From NCBI GenBank assembly GCA_036250195.1, contig JAVHZZ010000008.1, forward strand, positions 14,844,434-14,908,433: a DNA stretch of 64,000 nucleotides, given 5' to 3'. Shown here piece after piece: positions 43,116 to 57,300 of the stretch. A program made the position numbers and the translations under genes. Each line of letters begins with the position of its first letter. Position 1 is the stretch's first letter. Source of the stretch: Mixophyes australis. Taxonomy: Eukaryota; Chordata; Amphibia; Anura; Limnodynastidae. The notes under the pieces were generated by a model. That model had not been told where the DNA came from. It saw only the letters and a list, made by a program, of their open reading frames with translations, and made no database searches.

Positions 43116-46100
43116 TCAAAATTAATTTTATACTCTTTAGATCTTGCAGGTCTAACTTTAAGATGAGTTTAGAGTTCTAAATACAAGCAAATAATTCAAA
43201 GTAGTTACTCTGTTTGCTAGACATTCAAGTCTTATATAACAACTATCATGTTACTCAGACCTGGACTTGACAGACCAATGACTTTCATGTTTGTTACTTA
43301 TTTCAATTCTTAAAAATAGCCAAATACAAAAAGTTGAAAAGTAGCTTTGTTTAGAAGGTTTATCCCCAAACCACAACCCCACTACACCCCCCCCCCCCCC
43401 CCACACACAAAATGACCACGAAAAACGGCAGTCGCCAGAGGATCTCTTCTACTCAAGCACTGGCACTGAATCACTATAAAAGTATACCAACCATCTACAT
43501 TGTGCTACAATGATCATGGGTGGCACAGCTTTAGACTAATGACCTAGCGGACAACTAGTGAAGCACAACAGCGTTTTGGTGTGTTGTATTCTGAGAAGGG
43601 TATCTCATTATGATTATTTTTCTTAATGGGAGGGAGGATGACAAAATATTTATAATATATATTTTCCAGGTAGAGATCTCCCATCCCCACATTATTGTTC
43701 TTCCAGAAAATAAGCAGCAGACCAGTTGTGGCATCCAACATATAGTATTTATTTAAAAGCACAAATCCTTAGACAATTGTGTGTCTACTACATACAGATT
43801 AAAGCATTCAATTTACCTCAAATCCATACGTCTGCTGACTAGGATACTGGCCTTAAAACAAGATACTGGGGCCAATCTTCTTTATACACGGACCAGTATC
43901 TTCCGCAGGGAACATTTCACGTTAAGACAGAAATGCATTTCATGCGTATGACATGTTTATGTGACAGCACATTTGTCAATAGTTAAAATACCCTCAGAAT
44001 GAAGATTTGAGCTATTAATAATTAGCAAGTCACAGCACAACTAAATACGTTACCGGGTTAGTAAATTACAACAGCAAAAAAACAAAAACACTACATATAC
44101 TACAATAGGAGAGTCTTCTCAATGAGCATATTGGTGAAATTTAGAAAATTACATTAAGAGTGCAAGTATGGCATTTTAAACTTTTTTGCAACATATTACA
44201 TACTTCCAGAACTAAATTGGATTAAACAAGTTAGAGAAAGTACACAGTTACTGTTTTTCTCTCAAACGCACATTTAAAAAGCTTCTGCAACACCAGTTCT
44301 GCATTTAAAAAGATTAACAGAAGCGCAGTGAGTTTAGTCCCAACTGCCAAGCATTGCTCCATGAATATGCTTTACATTGCAAATGCTTAGTTTTAGTATA
44401 CACTACCTAGAAAAATGTTAAGTCAGCAATTGTTTGATCATATAAGAATATCATTTAATTCAATGTGTATGATGGGTGATGGCAGAATCTTGTGTTGGCC
44501 TATGACAAAGGCGATTAGTTTTGCAGTAAAATATAAGTGGTAAGCTCTTTGGGGGGGGAGCACAAACCTAATGCTCATCTTTTCTTCTACAAAAAAATCT
44601 ATCACTAACCAGAACAAATATCAGAAGTAAAAGTTAAATACACAAATTTGGATAAGTTGTTTACTTTTGTAAGACTGGTGGTCAGAGGACATAATGGCTT
44701 ATTTTGGGCACGATATGGCCCACAGGACAATCCACATGGAAATAATTTGGCTTACCCAATTCAAAAATTGTGTAGCCAAGTTAGAAGAAAATAAAACCAA
44801 AATAAAAGTACTTGTCCACATTCACCTCACCAGTTTAATCTGTACCAAATACAACCCCCCTCCCCCATGCCAGTTCTGCCCACTTCACCAGCAATCCTAC
44901 AAATGTTAGGAACTGAACAGCAAGAACTGCAGAATGCATAAAATTGGGCCAGTGATGGCAAATACAAAAACAAAGATATAAAGTCAAATCTCACTCTCCT
45001 AACACTAGTGCCAGACCTAGATTTAATGGAGTAAATAACACATTGAAAATGCTACTATAAGCTTTGCTTTGACATTAAAAAGGTATATCAGAATATACTG
45101 CATTATTCACATGCACCATTAGCATTACGGACCAACCATAAAGCAGGTTGATTGCAAATTAATGTTTTCGAACAACTGAAGGAGAAAACCAATTCATTTG
45201 AGGCAGCAAAATAATTACGTCTGAAAATTCTAGGTACAACAATCTTCATCTCAATATATGAATTCTACAAATGCTTTGCACATAAACTTTGCATTAATAA
45301 TCTACACAATGTGCTATATATTCTTTGTAGCATTTCACGCATCAGGAAATTCTAATACTGTTTAATAGCAAGTAATGAAAGTCTCCTTTGACATATCAGC
45401 ATTCATATATAGGTTATAGGATTTATAAAAACACACAAAAGTGAAACAAAAAAACAAAAGCAGTCAACAGTCTACTCTACTAGTCTGAACAGTGCTCTAC
45501 AGAAAATACAGTTACAGTCCTAAATCCAATTTCAACAAAATACAACACGTCAAAAATAAAATCAGGCTCATTTTCGGTATATAGAACTAGGAACATAAAT
45601 GGCAGAAGTATGAACACTACTGTATGACAGTAATATTTTAGAGGGCAATCATTTTTAAAAAAATAAATCATCAATAGTGATCAAAGAGACAGTCTGCACT
45701 ATTATGCATTATTACAGTGTTACCTTCTACATGAGCCCTTCTACGTCCATGCTCATCGGCTCACCAATGGCATACACAGAAAGGATTCCTCCTTAGGGGT
45801 GGGAACTACCTCAGGACCTGATTATAAGAGCTATCATTTGCAGCATCTTCAGCACTGTGTGTGAAAATGAAGGCAGGATTTTGAAACTTTCTTTTAAAAA
45901 TGTACAATATAAGCAGGACTTTAGCGATAGAATCAGTACATTTTTGTTTCAGAATATGTAAGTGGGGGAAAAAAAATGATCTTTAAAAGACAACAAGATC
46001 ATACTCTGCTCAATGCAATACAGTCAGCAATTCGCATAGAAAACCTTGACAGAATATATCAGATTGTATTGTTAATAGCTGGAGAACTGTAGAGAAACAC

Positions 46101-47827
46101 GGACATAGCCAAGTCCCTCGTCAACAAAAAACTACTTGTTGCAAAGAATAAAATAAACCTTTTGATAAACACCTCCCTAATAAACAGCATAATATGCAGT
46201 CCAATGACATTTGGTGGAGCAGATTTTGGCATACATAAGCACAAACCTTAAAGGGACAACATCATTGATATAATGTAAATTTGCTTCCTTAGGTTGTGCT
46301 TACCTGACACATTGTGCAGCAGAACCTAAGGTGGAAGATCTGGGAAGGCACTGAGGCATTAATATTTCACTCTTTCCAACTATATAGATATTTTAGACCT
46401 GAAATGAATTAGATCAACAGCCTCCAATTGTAACGGTCATAAAGGTCATCTGAATTTTAAAGCAATATGAATTTATCAAGACAAAATGTCATGCAGAGTA
46501 AGTCATTCATCCCCCCACCTATTTCATAAATAGGAAGCGGAGAAGTCAAATACAAGTAAAAAAATAAATCGCCTAAAAAGACCAATTGAAATTGCATTAT
46601 GGCTCTTCACGTGAACGTTTCAAAAATCAGCTATAAGTACATACACAGACAAGTAAAAGGTAGTAACCTTGCAGAAAACAGTGAAACGAAGTCACCAGCT
46701 CTGCCATACAGCAAAACAAAGTAAACATTTGCATTTTATTCAGATTATATTTGCATTTTCTCAAAACATCTAAATGTGTCCTGCAAACTAAATCTATATG
46801 CAAATACTTACCTAGAAAACAGGCTACATATACATAGAGGAGTCTAACATCTTTGTACAGCAAGGTCATTACGAAACATTCGATCATTGATACGTACAGT
46901 GCATAAATTAAAAGATAATGCACAGTTCAGTTCTCATTACTATAGAGCTATTCTTACTAATCTGTATTTTCAGCAGACAATGGGCAAAGGACTATTATGT
47001 ATTAAGTGATAAAAACAAAGCAGCAATGATCTGACAGATATGCAGATTAAGCATTGTATTTCTCACAAGGACATTTTAATAAAAGATTAACACTAATCAC
47101 GAATTCAAAATGAATGGTGTAGGATACATTTTACACTTGCCTTCCATCTCAGTAATCCCTTGACAACTCTTTGGCTGCCATTAAGACACCAAAACTTTTC
47201 TTTTAATGTATTTTAATTGGCTGCCCAACAGGTGGGCCAACGAGTGCACTGTAGACTATTTGAGAAGGGATTGATAGGCCGGAAGGCAAAAGGTATTCTG
47301 TAAATATCCCACTTCATGAAAGCCAGTACGTAATGTTAAATAAAAAGGCTTCTTTAAACATTTAATAATTCTGTTACAAATGATCAGTAAGAAGGGGAGG
47401 GAAACTCAACTTTTACGGTAACTACAGCATATTGAAAAAAATTAAACGGCACACAAACGGTCTGTAAATAAGTCAATTTATGAAAAACAAAAAATATGAA
47501 ACAAACTGGTATGAAGATACCGCTTTACAGGTCTGAATAGTGGTCATGTTAATGCAGTGGAATTTGTCTGCTATAAAGTTATATACATGCATGGAAACGG
47601 CAAGATGATCGGCTGTCTACAGGTCAGAAAGTAACTCACATTACTCTAAGAAAACATACGTTTGATGAGGAAAAACAAAGAGACGGAGCAAGATCTACGT
47701 TATAAAAGCTTACAGACTTCTGGCTATGTACCTTGTTTTGAAGAATTAATTTAAAAACAAAAAGCAAAAGTATTTTCCATTTAAATACTCACATATCCAA
47801 CTTACCGACACAGGAGGTTTCATATTA

Positions 47828-47833
47828 TTTATT
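47828..47833 (-). terminator. proximal FUBP1 poly(A) signal candidate
   Basis: AATAAA on the minus strand, 469 bases after the stop codon. It would give a short 3' UTR. Confidence 0.35.
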
Positions 47834-48301
47834 GTAAAGCACAAAACAGGCATTTTAAAAGTGATAAAGTATACATTGAAAAAGTACATTTGTATCACAA
47901 AGCATTGACCACATAATAGTTGCAAATACATTTGCTGGAATGTGTACATCTACACTAAATATACTAAAAACAAACCAATTTTTCATTTCTACACAGAAAT
48001 ATAGCCTCCTATCATCAGTCAGTAGTGATAGTTTATGTACATTTTTCAAAACATTTTTAAACCAAAAAGAAATTAAGATCTTCATCAAGGCGTCTGCATC
48101 CAAACATTTAACAAAGGTTTTCCCCAACACAATGAAGCAAATACTGTACTGTCCACTTCGCATTATTGGCCCTGTGCAGAGGAAATACATAAGAGATACA
48201 CAAAGAGTTAAACTAGAAATTCCTTTCAAAGGAAGCCAACTCAGGAGAGACCCTAAGGAGAGATTGGTTAACAAATGCTGGCTGCTTCCTGTATGTTTTC
48301 A

Positions 48302-48307
48302 TTAGCC
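48302..48307 (-). CDS. FUBP1: FUBP1 terminal exon, last codon and stop
   Basis: The acceptor CCCCTTTCAG is followed by GGC TAA, so the protein ends PPQG; human ends PQGQ. The 134-bp intron before it has a good donor and a pyrimidine-rich acceptor. The rest of this exon is 3' UTR. Confidence 0.75.
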   Translation of the reverse strand, partial: G

Positions 48308-51300
48308 CTGAAAGGGGAAAATGTTGTGATCACACAGAAACAGCGTGTTGCACAGGAATTCAGTAACTTATTTTTCCCCAAGGGTAAGACATAGCTCCCC
48401 AAAACGCAAATACAGAAAACAAAGCACTTTTAAGTTCGTACCTGTGGTGGCTGAGGGTGTTGTGGCATTCCTTGTGGACTTGTCTGGGCATAATATGCAG
48501 CTTGCTGTCTGTAGTACTCTGCCCATGCAGCGCTGTAATCTGCTTGACCAGCAGGTGGCGCTGCACCTGGAGTTGGGACAGTTTGCCCTAAAAAACAAGA
48601 TGAATAAATCTATGAATAATGTATACAAGAACTAGAAACTCTTGCAAACCCTACTGACTTGAGATGATGTGTTTAGTGGATATGGAGCTAAATGTGACTA
48701 AATTTAAACTTCACAATATAAACAATAACTTTGCTGTTTGTATGTTCTCTTTACTAGCTGGTTGCCAGTAACAAACATGGATGGCATGAGCCATTTAAAT
48801 GGCAATAAAACCCCTTCACCACCCCTCTTTAGTATCTAGTGCCAATACTGGGCTTCATCAGCATTGCACATTCACAGCAGGTACAGTCAATCAGCACTAG
48901 AACGTAGTGCGGTCTGAATCGACAAAGTACGCCATCACAGAGTGTTACTGGCAAGACAACCAGCAACAGAACAGCAGGCAGCATTCCAGTAAAGAGGTTA
49001 CCCAAATGCAGCAATGGTACAGCAAAGTCATTTAACTGTAGAATATGTCTCAGCTTAGCAGGTATTTGCTATATAGCTTCTACAAAATGTAGTTACACTT
49101 AAAAACCAAACCCTTTAATTTTGTATTATATAATATGAACTTAATTGAAAATAACCTCAGAATTAAAACAATGTTTACTGAAAAAGATTAGAAAGGATCA
49201 GTATTACATAATAGACATTCTATTGTAAGACACCTCAAAAGGTATTAGTGGCAGATTCAAAACAGAAAATATCTGTGCGAGATGCCTCCGGAACGACCGC
49301 GAGACGCCTTGTGCGATTATTTTCTGACAGAACGCTTATTTCTGCTCGCACCAATCTGCGTTCCATTTTACTGTAACTAATAAAGTGTGGCCGCGATGCC
49401 AATTGAATCCCTTACATGGATAAACTACAATAGCAGCAATTACGTTAAGAGGAAAACTATAAAAATGAACGTTGTGTGTGATCATGAATTAGAAGTATAT
49501 TGTATGCTTGAAATGTAGTAGCTGTCATGACTGACTATGGCCATGTTAATGCAGTGAATACAGTCTTATTACCAGCCACGATGGCTATTTGTAATGTACT
49601 TTCATGACCTACGCCTCTACGGTGCATTGAAAGCTTATTCTCCCCATCACTAACCAGCAGCTCAAATATGTAGCACTAGTAAACATTCCTCCATATGTTA
49701 TTATAGAAGACAGCTTAATTTGTTAATTCGTACATAAGCACTTTCATATATTGTATTATAAATAAAGGCAAGAAGGGAAAGCCAGGGAGAATACTGCAGA
49801 CCCAGGGACGACCAAGATTAATATTCACTACATGCTGTGGAAAGTGCAATATATAAACAAACATTCACACAACCATATTCAACTAAATAAAGCTAGTATT
49901 CTAATTATTAGAAGACCTCCACTTATAGTATTTTTTCCCCCAAAGGGGTTGTAGCCGAATTGGTAAGATGTAATACAAGATTGACGCAAAAAAAAACAAA
50001 CAAACTTGTTTTCAAATTGACTTGCCTTGTTTTTTGTAGTATTCTTCCCATGCTTTTGAATAATCTTGAGGTGGCGCTTGCTGGCCTAAGTATCAATTAA
50101 AATATAAAGCATTAAATTATACACACACCACAGCTACTACGAACACCTATACATTCATATAGTATGCCATGTTCTAGAACAAGGTTTTATAACTGTACTC
50201 TAATAATTCATTTTTAAATGCTCCCAATTATTCCCAAAAGCACCACTGTGCTGAGTGACAACTGATTTATGTCCATATAACCACATTAGACAGGCTGGAG
50301 TTTTGCAGCCCTGGTACAGTGGTATGAAAAATTCAGCATGAAGCAAGGAGTGTTTTGCAGATTCCTTCCAGAGCACATGTGAATTAATCAGACTGATAAA
50401 AAGAAAAGCTATATATCCCCAGTGGAGCCCAAAAATAAACCACCACCACTCTCATATGCTGGATGTGGGATGCATGGAATATGAAGTTGAAAAAAACTAA
50501 GAACTAAAGATTTCAGACACTGGTTGAATGATAGATTTCAAAACTACTATACTGTGTATGTGATTAATGGACACATCCGAACGTGCACTTGTTACGTACC
50601 CATTTTTTTGTAATACTCTTCCCAAGCTTTTGTATAGTCCACTTGCCCAGTTTGAGGTGCAGCTGGCGGCTCAACTATGTACAATACAAGAAAAAAAAAA
50701 GAAGTTTGCATACTTTATTTTGCATCACAAGACAACTACATTCTATAAAGGAAAACATGAACCAGTTAAGGGACTCCACATGTGTGCATGCAAAGCATGT
50801 AAAGTATGCATAGAGATCCAACATGCCACCTAGAAGGGGCAATCCTTAGGATGCCTAACACCAGAAAAGTGTGTGTGACAGTGATTTCTGAAGCTACAAC
50901 ATCCACACCACTCAAAATAAAGTGGGAATGATGTAGGAGCCCATGACTTTCGCATATTGTGTCCCATTGCTGTCCACCAGTAAAAGGCTTTCCTTTTAAT
51001 GAAAAGGAGTTTGCTACCTTGTCCATTAGTTTGGGTTGTACTTGGTCCAGCAGATGGAGCTGCAGGTGGCTGGGGTGCTTGCTGTTGGTAATAGTGAGCA
51101 TAATAAGCTGCCCACGCTGCAGAATTTGGGTCTGTTCCTGCTTTACCTAAGAAATTAAACATCACTCTTATAGTGTATTGTAGAATAACAAATCTACATA
51201 AACTTATTACCATACCCACCCACAGCCCTTTAAACAGCCAAAAGTAAATATTGATTGGATCATGAACAGCCGTCACGTAAATGCCAGCTTCAGAAATCAG

Positions 51301-54300
51301 ACATTCCCTTATAAGAAAGATAAGGATACATTGGTGTAGGTGGTTAGCACATGACATTCAGTGCTTCTTAGTCTGTAGGTTATAGAACTACCTTGGAGTG
51401 GTAAAACTTCAGCTGTATAGATCAGCTTCCATTATTCTCCACCATCAGGTATGGGTAATAAGGGTTGAAGTTGACCAGTGGTATAGCCACAGGATTCCCC
51501 ACTTCAACCCACTTACAAATACCTCACTAATCTATAACAAGGTATGTGCATTGTCTACAGACAAAAAGGTCACTATATTTTGAAGCACTCCCCATTGTAG
51601 CAGCTTCCATTGAAATGAGGCTCCAATAGAAGTTTTTTTTTTAAATCATGCCCATTAATGTATGGCACAGAAACATATTCAGAAACATGTCAATGGCTGC
51701 TGAAATCCACCAAATGAAGCGTTATGATAAGTGCTGCGACACCAAAAAAAAATATATAAAAAAAATAAAATTGTCATGAGCATTCAGAACGGCTATCTTA
51801 ATGAAGCGCATGCACTGTTACAATTCATTTTTTCAGCAAAGCCTCTCAAAATAAGGTAAATAAATCATTTCCAAATCTAGATCTGTACAAGTTTACATTT
51901 ATTTATTTATTTTTTATAATACACCCAACAGGTCTATATAATATCGGGTACACAGTGAGTATATATCCATTTGCCATATTAAATGACACTTCTTAAAAAC
52001 GAGGCGCTATTAAAGAATATTAAATTAACGCAAACTTACTTGGGTCTGGCTGAGCTTGCTGTTGCCAATGTGGGTATGTATTCCCCCAGCCCTGTGGGGC
52101 ATACGGTGCAGGAGGACCACTTAAAGAAAGTAATAAGCATTTGTTACTACAGAACATACAGGGTCAGGCAAATTCCCAGAGGTCCAAAATAAATGCACCC
52201 TGGCAACTAGATAAAGCTGCCTTGCATTGAAGATGTGCAGTAGATGACAACTTCAGTACATCTACCAGGAACCATTAGAACCTGCTCAATGCAGACAACG
52301 TTCAACAACATGCACAACCATTACTGCTTCTACAACTGGAGCTGTACGCACAGAAAACTGCAATTATTTAGCCGGCACTTCCCATAAGTGCAGCTTTGTC
52401 TATCTCGCAACAATTTATGGCTCTTCCCCTGCTGGGGCGGCTTACTATACACCTTTTCATGCGGCCAACTGTTAATGTGCACAACTCCCCTCCGCGTAGC
52501 TTGCAAATTAACAAAATAGCTGACTCCCAATATTTTAATGAAAGTCTCCAGGCCAGACGAATACTGTATACCTGAACAAATTGTTCAATACTTACTGAGG
52601 GGCAGGTCCCGGTGGACCAGGGTTATAAGGTGGGGGGTTGTAGGGTCCCATTGGAGCACCAGGGCCTGGTGGTCCAGGAGGTCCATGGGGGCCAGGTACA
52701 CCACCAGGAGGCCCGTGAGGAACAGGAGGACCTAATGGATTCACTGGACCCTAAACAGAAAATGAAAAGTATTTAGGAGATATCAAATTATGAACAAGAC
52801 CTTATACTATGCACAACAGTACATTTGTACCACAATCACAATGTACTTACCCCTATTTTCTCTTCAATAAGCTGCCTTGCAAAATCTATCTGCTGTGGAG
52901 ATCCACGTACGGTGAATAACTTCATGTTTGGGTCTGAGTTTGGTGGAGGGTTTCTCTGGAGCTCTATTCTGGCACCAGATTGCTGACTTATGTTTTTGAT
53001 CGTTTCACCCCCTGAAGAAAACAGAAGAGCACAATGTTTGATGTGCAATATGTAATAACTATATAAATAAATCCTAGACAAATCTAGCAACTGATTGTCC
53101 TTAAGGTTGCTTCGATATTCCCAACATTCCGCATTCAATAGTAAGCGCCACCCATCCTCCAAATTGGTAAAACAAACGCAAGACAAAAACTGCTTGAAGG
53201 TGAATTACACTTCAGAAGGGAATAAAAACAAAAACACACACGCAACAGGACTACAATACAGCCACATTGTCAAGCATGCTACGCCTTGTACAACTCCCTA
53301 ACAAATCTAGACCAGAGAGGATAAATACCTTTTCCAATTATTAGTCCAGTTTTTACAGTGGGGACTACAAAATTAAACTCTTGCAGTCCACCTGGAGGGC
53401 CCATGTTCCAGTTGCCTTGTCCTCGGCCTCTTCCCCTTCCACCTGGACCCGGTCCACCAGCATTTCCAGACTTTGGGACAGAAAAAAAAAACATTTGTAC
53501 ATTGTAGAAACACCAAGTTGAAATTTAAGATTTAAAAGTGGCTCTTACAAGAACAAATTGCAAGTAAAACAAACTACTGGTTTCTACACATCTGTCTCCA
53601 AGAGATTTAGAGCACCCTGGTTAAATAGGTCCTCATTCTAGACACCAAATATGTTTATATATTTGCAAGTCATTTTGTATTGAAATATCAACATTACAAC
53701 TCTCAGCAAGAGTCCCAGATATTTAATTACAAAAGTGAAAAACAAAACTATTAAGTCATTACAAATTTCATAAATCAACATCTATCAAGTGTTCAGCAGC
53801 AAGATTCAAATCAATAAGTAAAACATATACCTGGACACTGCGAAGCAAGTCTGTTATAATCTCGGCGGCGTGCTGACATCTGTCTGGAGGACCAGTAATT
53901 TGGGCTATTCTTTCTGGAGTAGATCCATCATCTGCAGCAGAAAACACCTGTTAGCAATACTGTGGCGACTTAAAAATCACTAGGGTCAATAAAGAGAGAC
54001 ACACACCTGGTTTGAACTGTATCCTAACACCTGCATCATTCTGGATTTTTTTGATCATTTCACCATTTCTGCCTATTACAATTCCGACTGCGAATCGTGG
54101 TATTGGGACCTAAAAACAAAAGAAAAACAGTTGCATTAAGAAACATTGCTTGTTACAATATCTACAGTACTTTGATTCATATGGGTGGTAGTTTTACTCA
54201 AGTTAATATATGTTGAGACTTTTTGAAAATCACTGAATATGACGGAAGTAGAGTTGTAGATGGGTGAAGTTTGGCAATATATCTCTTGGGTGGCATGGAC

Positions 54301-57300
54301 CATGTCTCAGAACAATGTGTAATAGGCTTTTAGCAGGAATACTTACATCTATCCCTTCGTTCCCGCCTATTCTTGAGCCATACTCATTCCTGGCTTCCCT
54401 GAAACCTCCTTGGTCACGTATTAATTCTAATACCATATCCTTTGCTTGCTGTAAAGAAAAACATTGTAAAGTCACCCATTCTCTACATTGTTTGCTTAAG
54501 TGTTATACAGACTCAATGGATTTATTACCTGCACTTTGTATGGATCCCCTGTAATTCTTAATGGCTTATCCGATCCAGTGTTCTGAGGTCCATCTTGAAT
54601 CATCACCATTTTCACGCCAGCACGTTCCTGGGTTGAAATGAAAAGGTAATGAAACCCTGCAAAGTGTCAATTACTTAAAAAGAAAGCAATGGACAAGGCT
54701 ATTCGGCCATACCTGAAGTTGTTTGATTGTCTCGCCTCCTTTCCCAATAACCAAACCAGCTTTACTGGCTGGGATCATGATTTCCTGAACTGAATTTCCT
54801 GGGCCATCTCCGTGATGGTACCCAGGGGTGGGCCTTCCCTTTTCAACAATCTGATCAAGCAGCCTCTTCGCACCTCTAAAATAGATCAGTGTCAACATTT
54901 ACACACAGCTGATAAACTTTATCAAGTAATCAAGGATCAGCAATATCTAATGTTTTACTTACTGGACTGAATCAGGGGAGCCAGTTAACATACAGGATCT
55001 GTCAGGCATTCCACCACTATCTGAAATGACAACACAATGTTAAATTAATATTTTTGAAAATGCAATTTACCATATGTAAAAACCATCTTGGAGGCAAAAT
55101 GTCTGCATATTGCTGTAATTTCCAATTACTCTTTTCCTTCACTGAGGACTAATATGCTAAACTATTTCCATTTGTGTTAAATAGTTCAAGTCTGACACTT
55201 TCTTTTAAACGGCTATAAAGAAAGGATTTCCACCATGTTAACTCATTGTCAAAAAAAAAAAATCATAAAAAAAAAAAATCATGAAGTCAAATTACCAGGA
55301 GCAATTTGTATCTTGCACCCGGATTCTTGCTGAATGCGTGATATCTGTTCACCACCTCTGCCAATTACTAAAACAGAGCAAGAAAATCAGGATTAAAAAC
55401 ACAAATAAGGACCCCCCCCAATATACCTTTAGGCTCCCCATTTTCTCCCACCTTACGCCTGCCTCCCATCTCCAGCTATAAAGTCAGTGAAACCATTTCG
55501 CAACGATATTGGACTACAAATTATTTTATTGATATCTACTTGCTTATAGAATACAAATTCTGTTTAGCATGTAAAGGTAACATTGTATAAAACAAAAAAG
55601 ATACAAACACCATATATACAGATACATTCATGCTCATGTTTGTCATACAATTTTTTTTCTTTTCGCTTCTTTCTCCACATTATGCTTATAATAAAGATTT
55701 ATAATAAAAACATGAAGAAAAAAAAACAGTTTGGTAAGATATGTCATACTTACTGAATCCCACCATTCCATCTGGAACCTTGTACTCTTCAGTAAGAACA
55801 GACCTGAATTAAACAATATTTTAGAGCTCAGAGTCAGCAGTATTAAGGATAAATTAAGACGTGAGAAATTGCAACCAGACTGGTATAAAATGCATAACGA
55901 TGCAGATAGACATGTATGTCCCATGAGACAAAAGAATGATCCACTTTTGTGGCAGGGTAGACTCATTGAGGTACAGTAAAACTGTCCCCGACAGTATCTC
56001 AATGAGTCAACAGAATGTAATGCACCTATGCAAGCCAAATTGGATCTAGAATAGAGGACTGCATACTGTTAAACTTTAGTATATAACCCCTGATAAACCA
56101 CAAACCTTAAACTACTACTATATTGTTAAAGACTTAAAAGTTTTACAGGAGACTGGGGAGTTTTTTTTGGCCTGATCACCTCACAAACATAAGAGCATTA
56201 GTATTCTAGGAAAGGCAAAACGTAAGCCAATTAAAGCCCTGCAACAAGAATATGACCATTTTTTTTAATATTTACAATAAAAATACCAAGATAGATACAA
56301 ATTGGGTAAATAGGGTCATCGTGCCATGAAGGTAATAGCTAGATAGATCAGCACAACCATAAAAATTCAATTAGTGAACACACTACTCACCTCTGTTGCT
56401 GGTGCATGGGGGCCATCGGAGGGGGGAACGCTTTGAGAAAGAAAAAAATGTTTACATTACACCAAATTTTGCATCCTATGCCAGATTGTGCATAAAAGAA
56501 TGTTAATTACATGCAGATTAACAACAGTACTTACAATCATTTGTAGGAGCAACTTTCTTTGCCTCTGGTTGATCTAAAACATTAAGAATTATTTAACATT
56601 CAGCAATTAAGGTCACAATCATATACATATTATGAGACCATATCTTGGTGATGCATTAAGACATACCACTCCAAAGCTTGTGGGGAAAGCAATGGGATTT
56701 GAAAGTCTAGTCATCACAGTGACGGCATTGGTTTTACCAACATTTAGGAGAACTGTGCCCATCAAATTCACTAGAAACTAATGACAATACCAAGACAGTT
56801 TGCTGGCATCATTCTATTGAATCAGACAACAGCAAATGCCTAGACTGATTTGTAAAGACAGATCCTTATAAAACTATAGCAAAGACTGATTAATAACTGT
56901 TTCCCCATTTAAGATTAGCAAGTACACTAAAAAGGTGTGTAGTTCTGTTGTATACAATAATTGTCTTTCAGTCATAGCTCTCATTAAGTAGTGAGACTGA
57001 AAAAAATGGATATTCAGAGAGCATTTACATAGCAAATCTCTCTTGCTTGAGATCTGTTCACTAAAAAAGTAAACAAATCTTACCTATGGTATCAGTCTGA
57101 GCAAAATCAGAAGGGCTCTGCAACTATCAGGCCATTTCTGTACAGCACAACATTTGTTCTTAGCACCCAGCATTGTTCAATGGTGTGCAAGGATATAATG
57201 TTAGTATGACTAAAACAAGAAGAAGCAGGAAACTAAAGTGTTGTGTAAGAACAAGGCATAGGCTGGGCAAGAAGTACATAGAAAACACCAATTCATTCTG

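Larger units (their letters stand above)
43019..48301 (-). other. FUBP1: probable FUBP1 3' UTR, repeat-poor block
   Basis: A/T-rich sequence with no recognisable MITE, SINE, LINE or minisatellite over more than 5 kb, unlike the rest of the window. No reading frame looks real. AATAAA signals on this strand occur at 47833-47828, about 470 bases after the stop, and at 43115-43110, 43034-43029 and 43024-43019. I infer a short and possibly a very long 3' UTR. A poly-C run lies at 43387-43402. Confidence 0.45.

Noticed and set aside
47855..48305. 121-aa (+) and 139-aa (-) frames beside the FUBP1 stop
   Set aside because: They lie in probable 3' UTR, overlap on opposite strands and show no protein family features.
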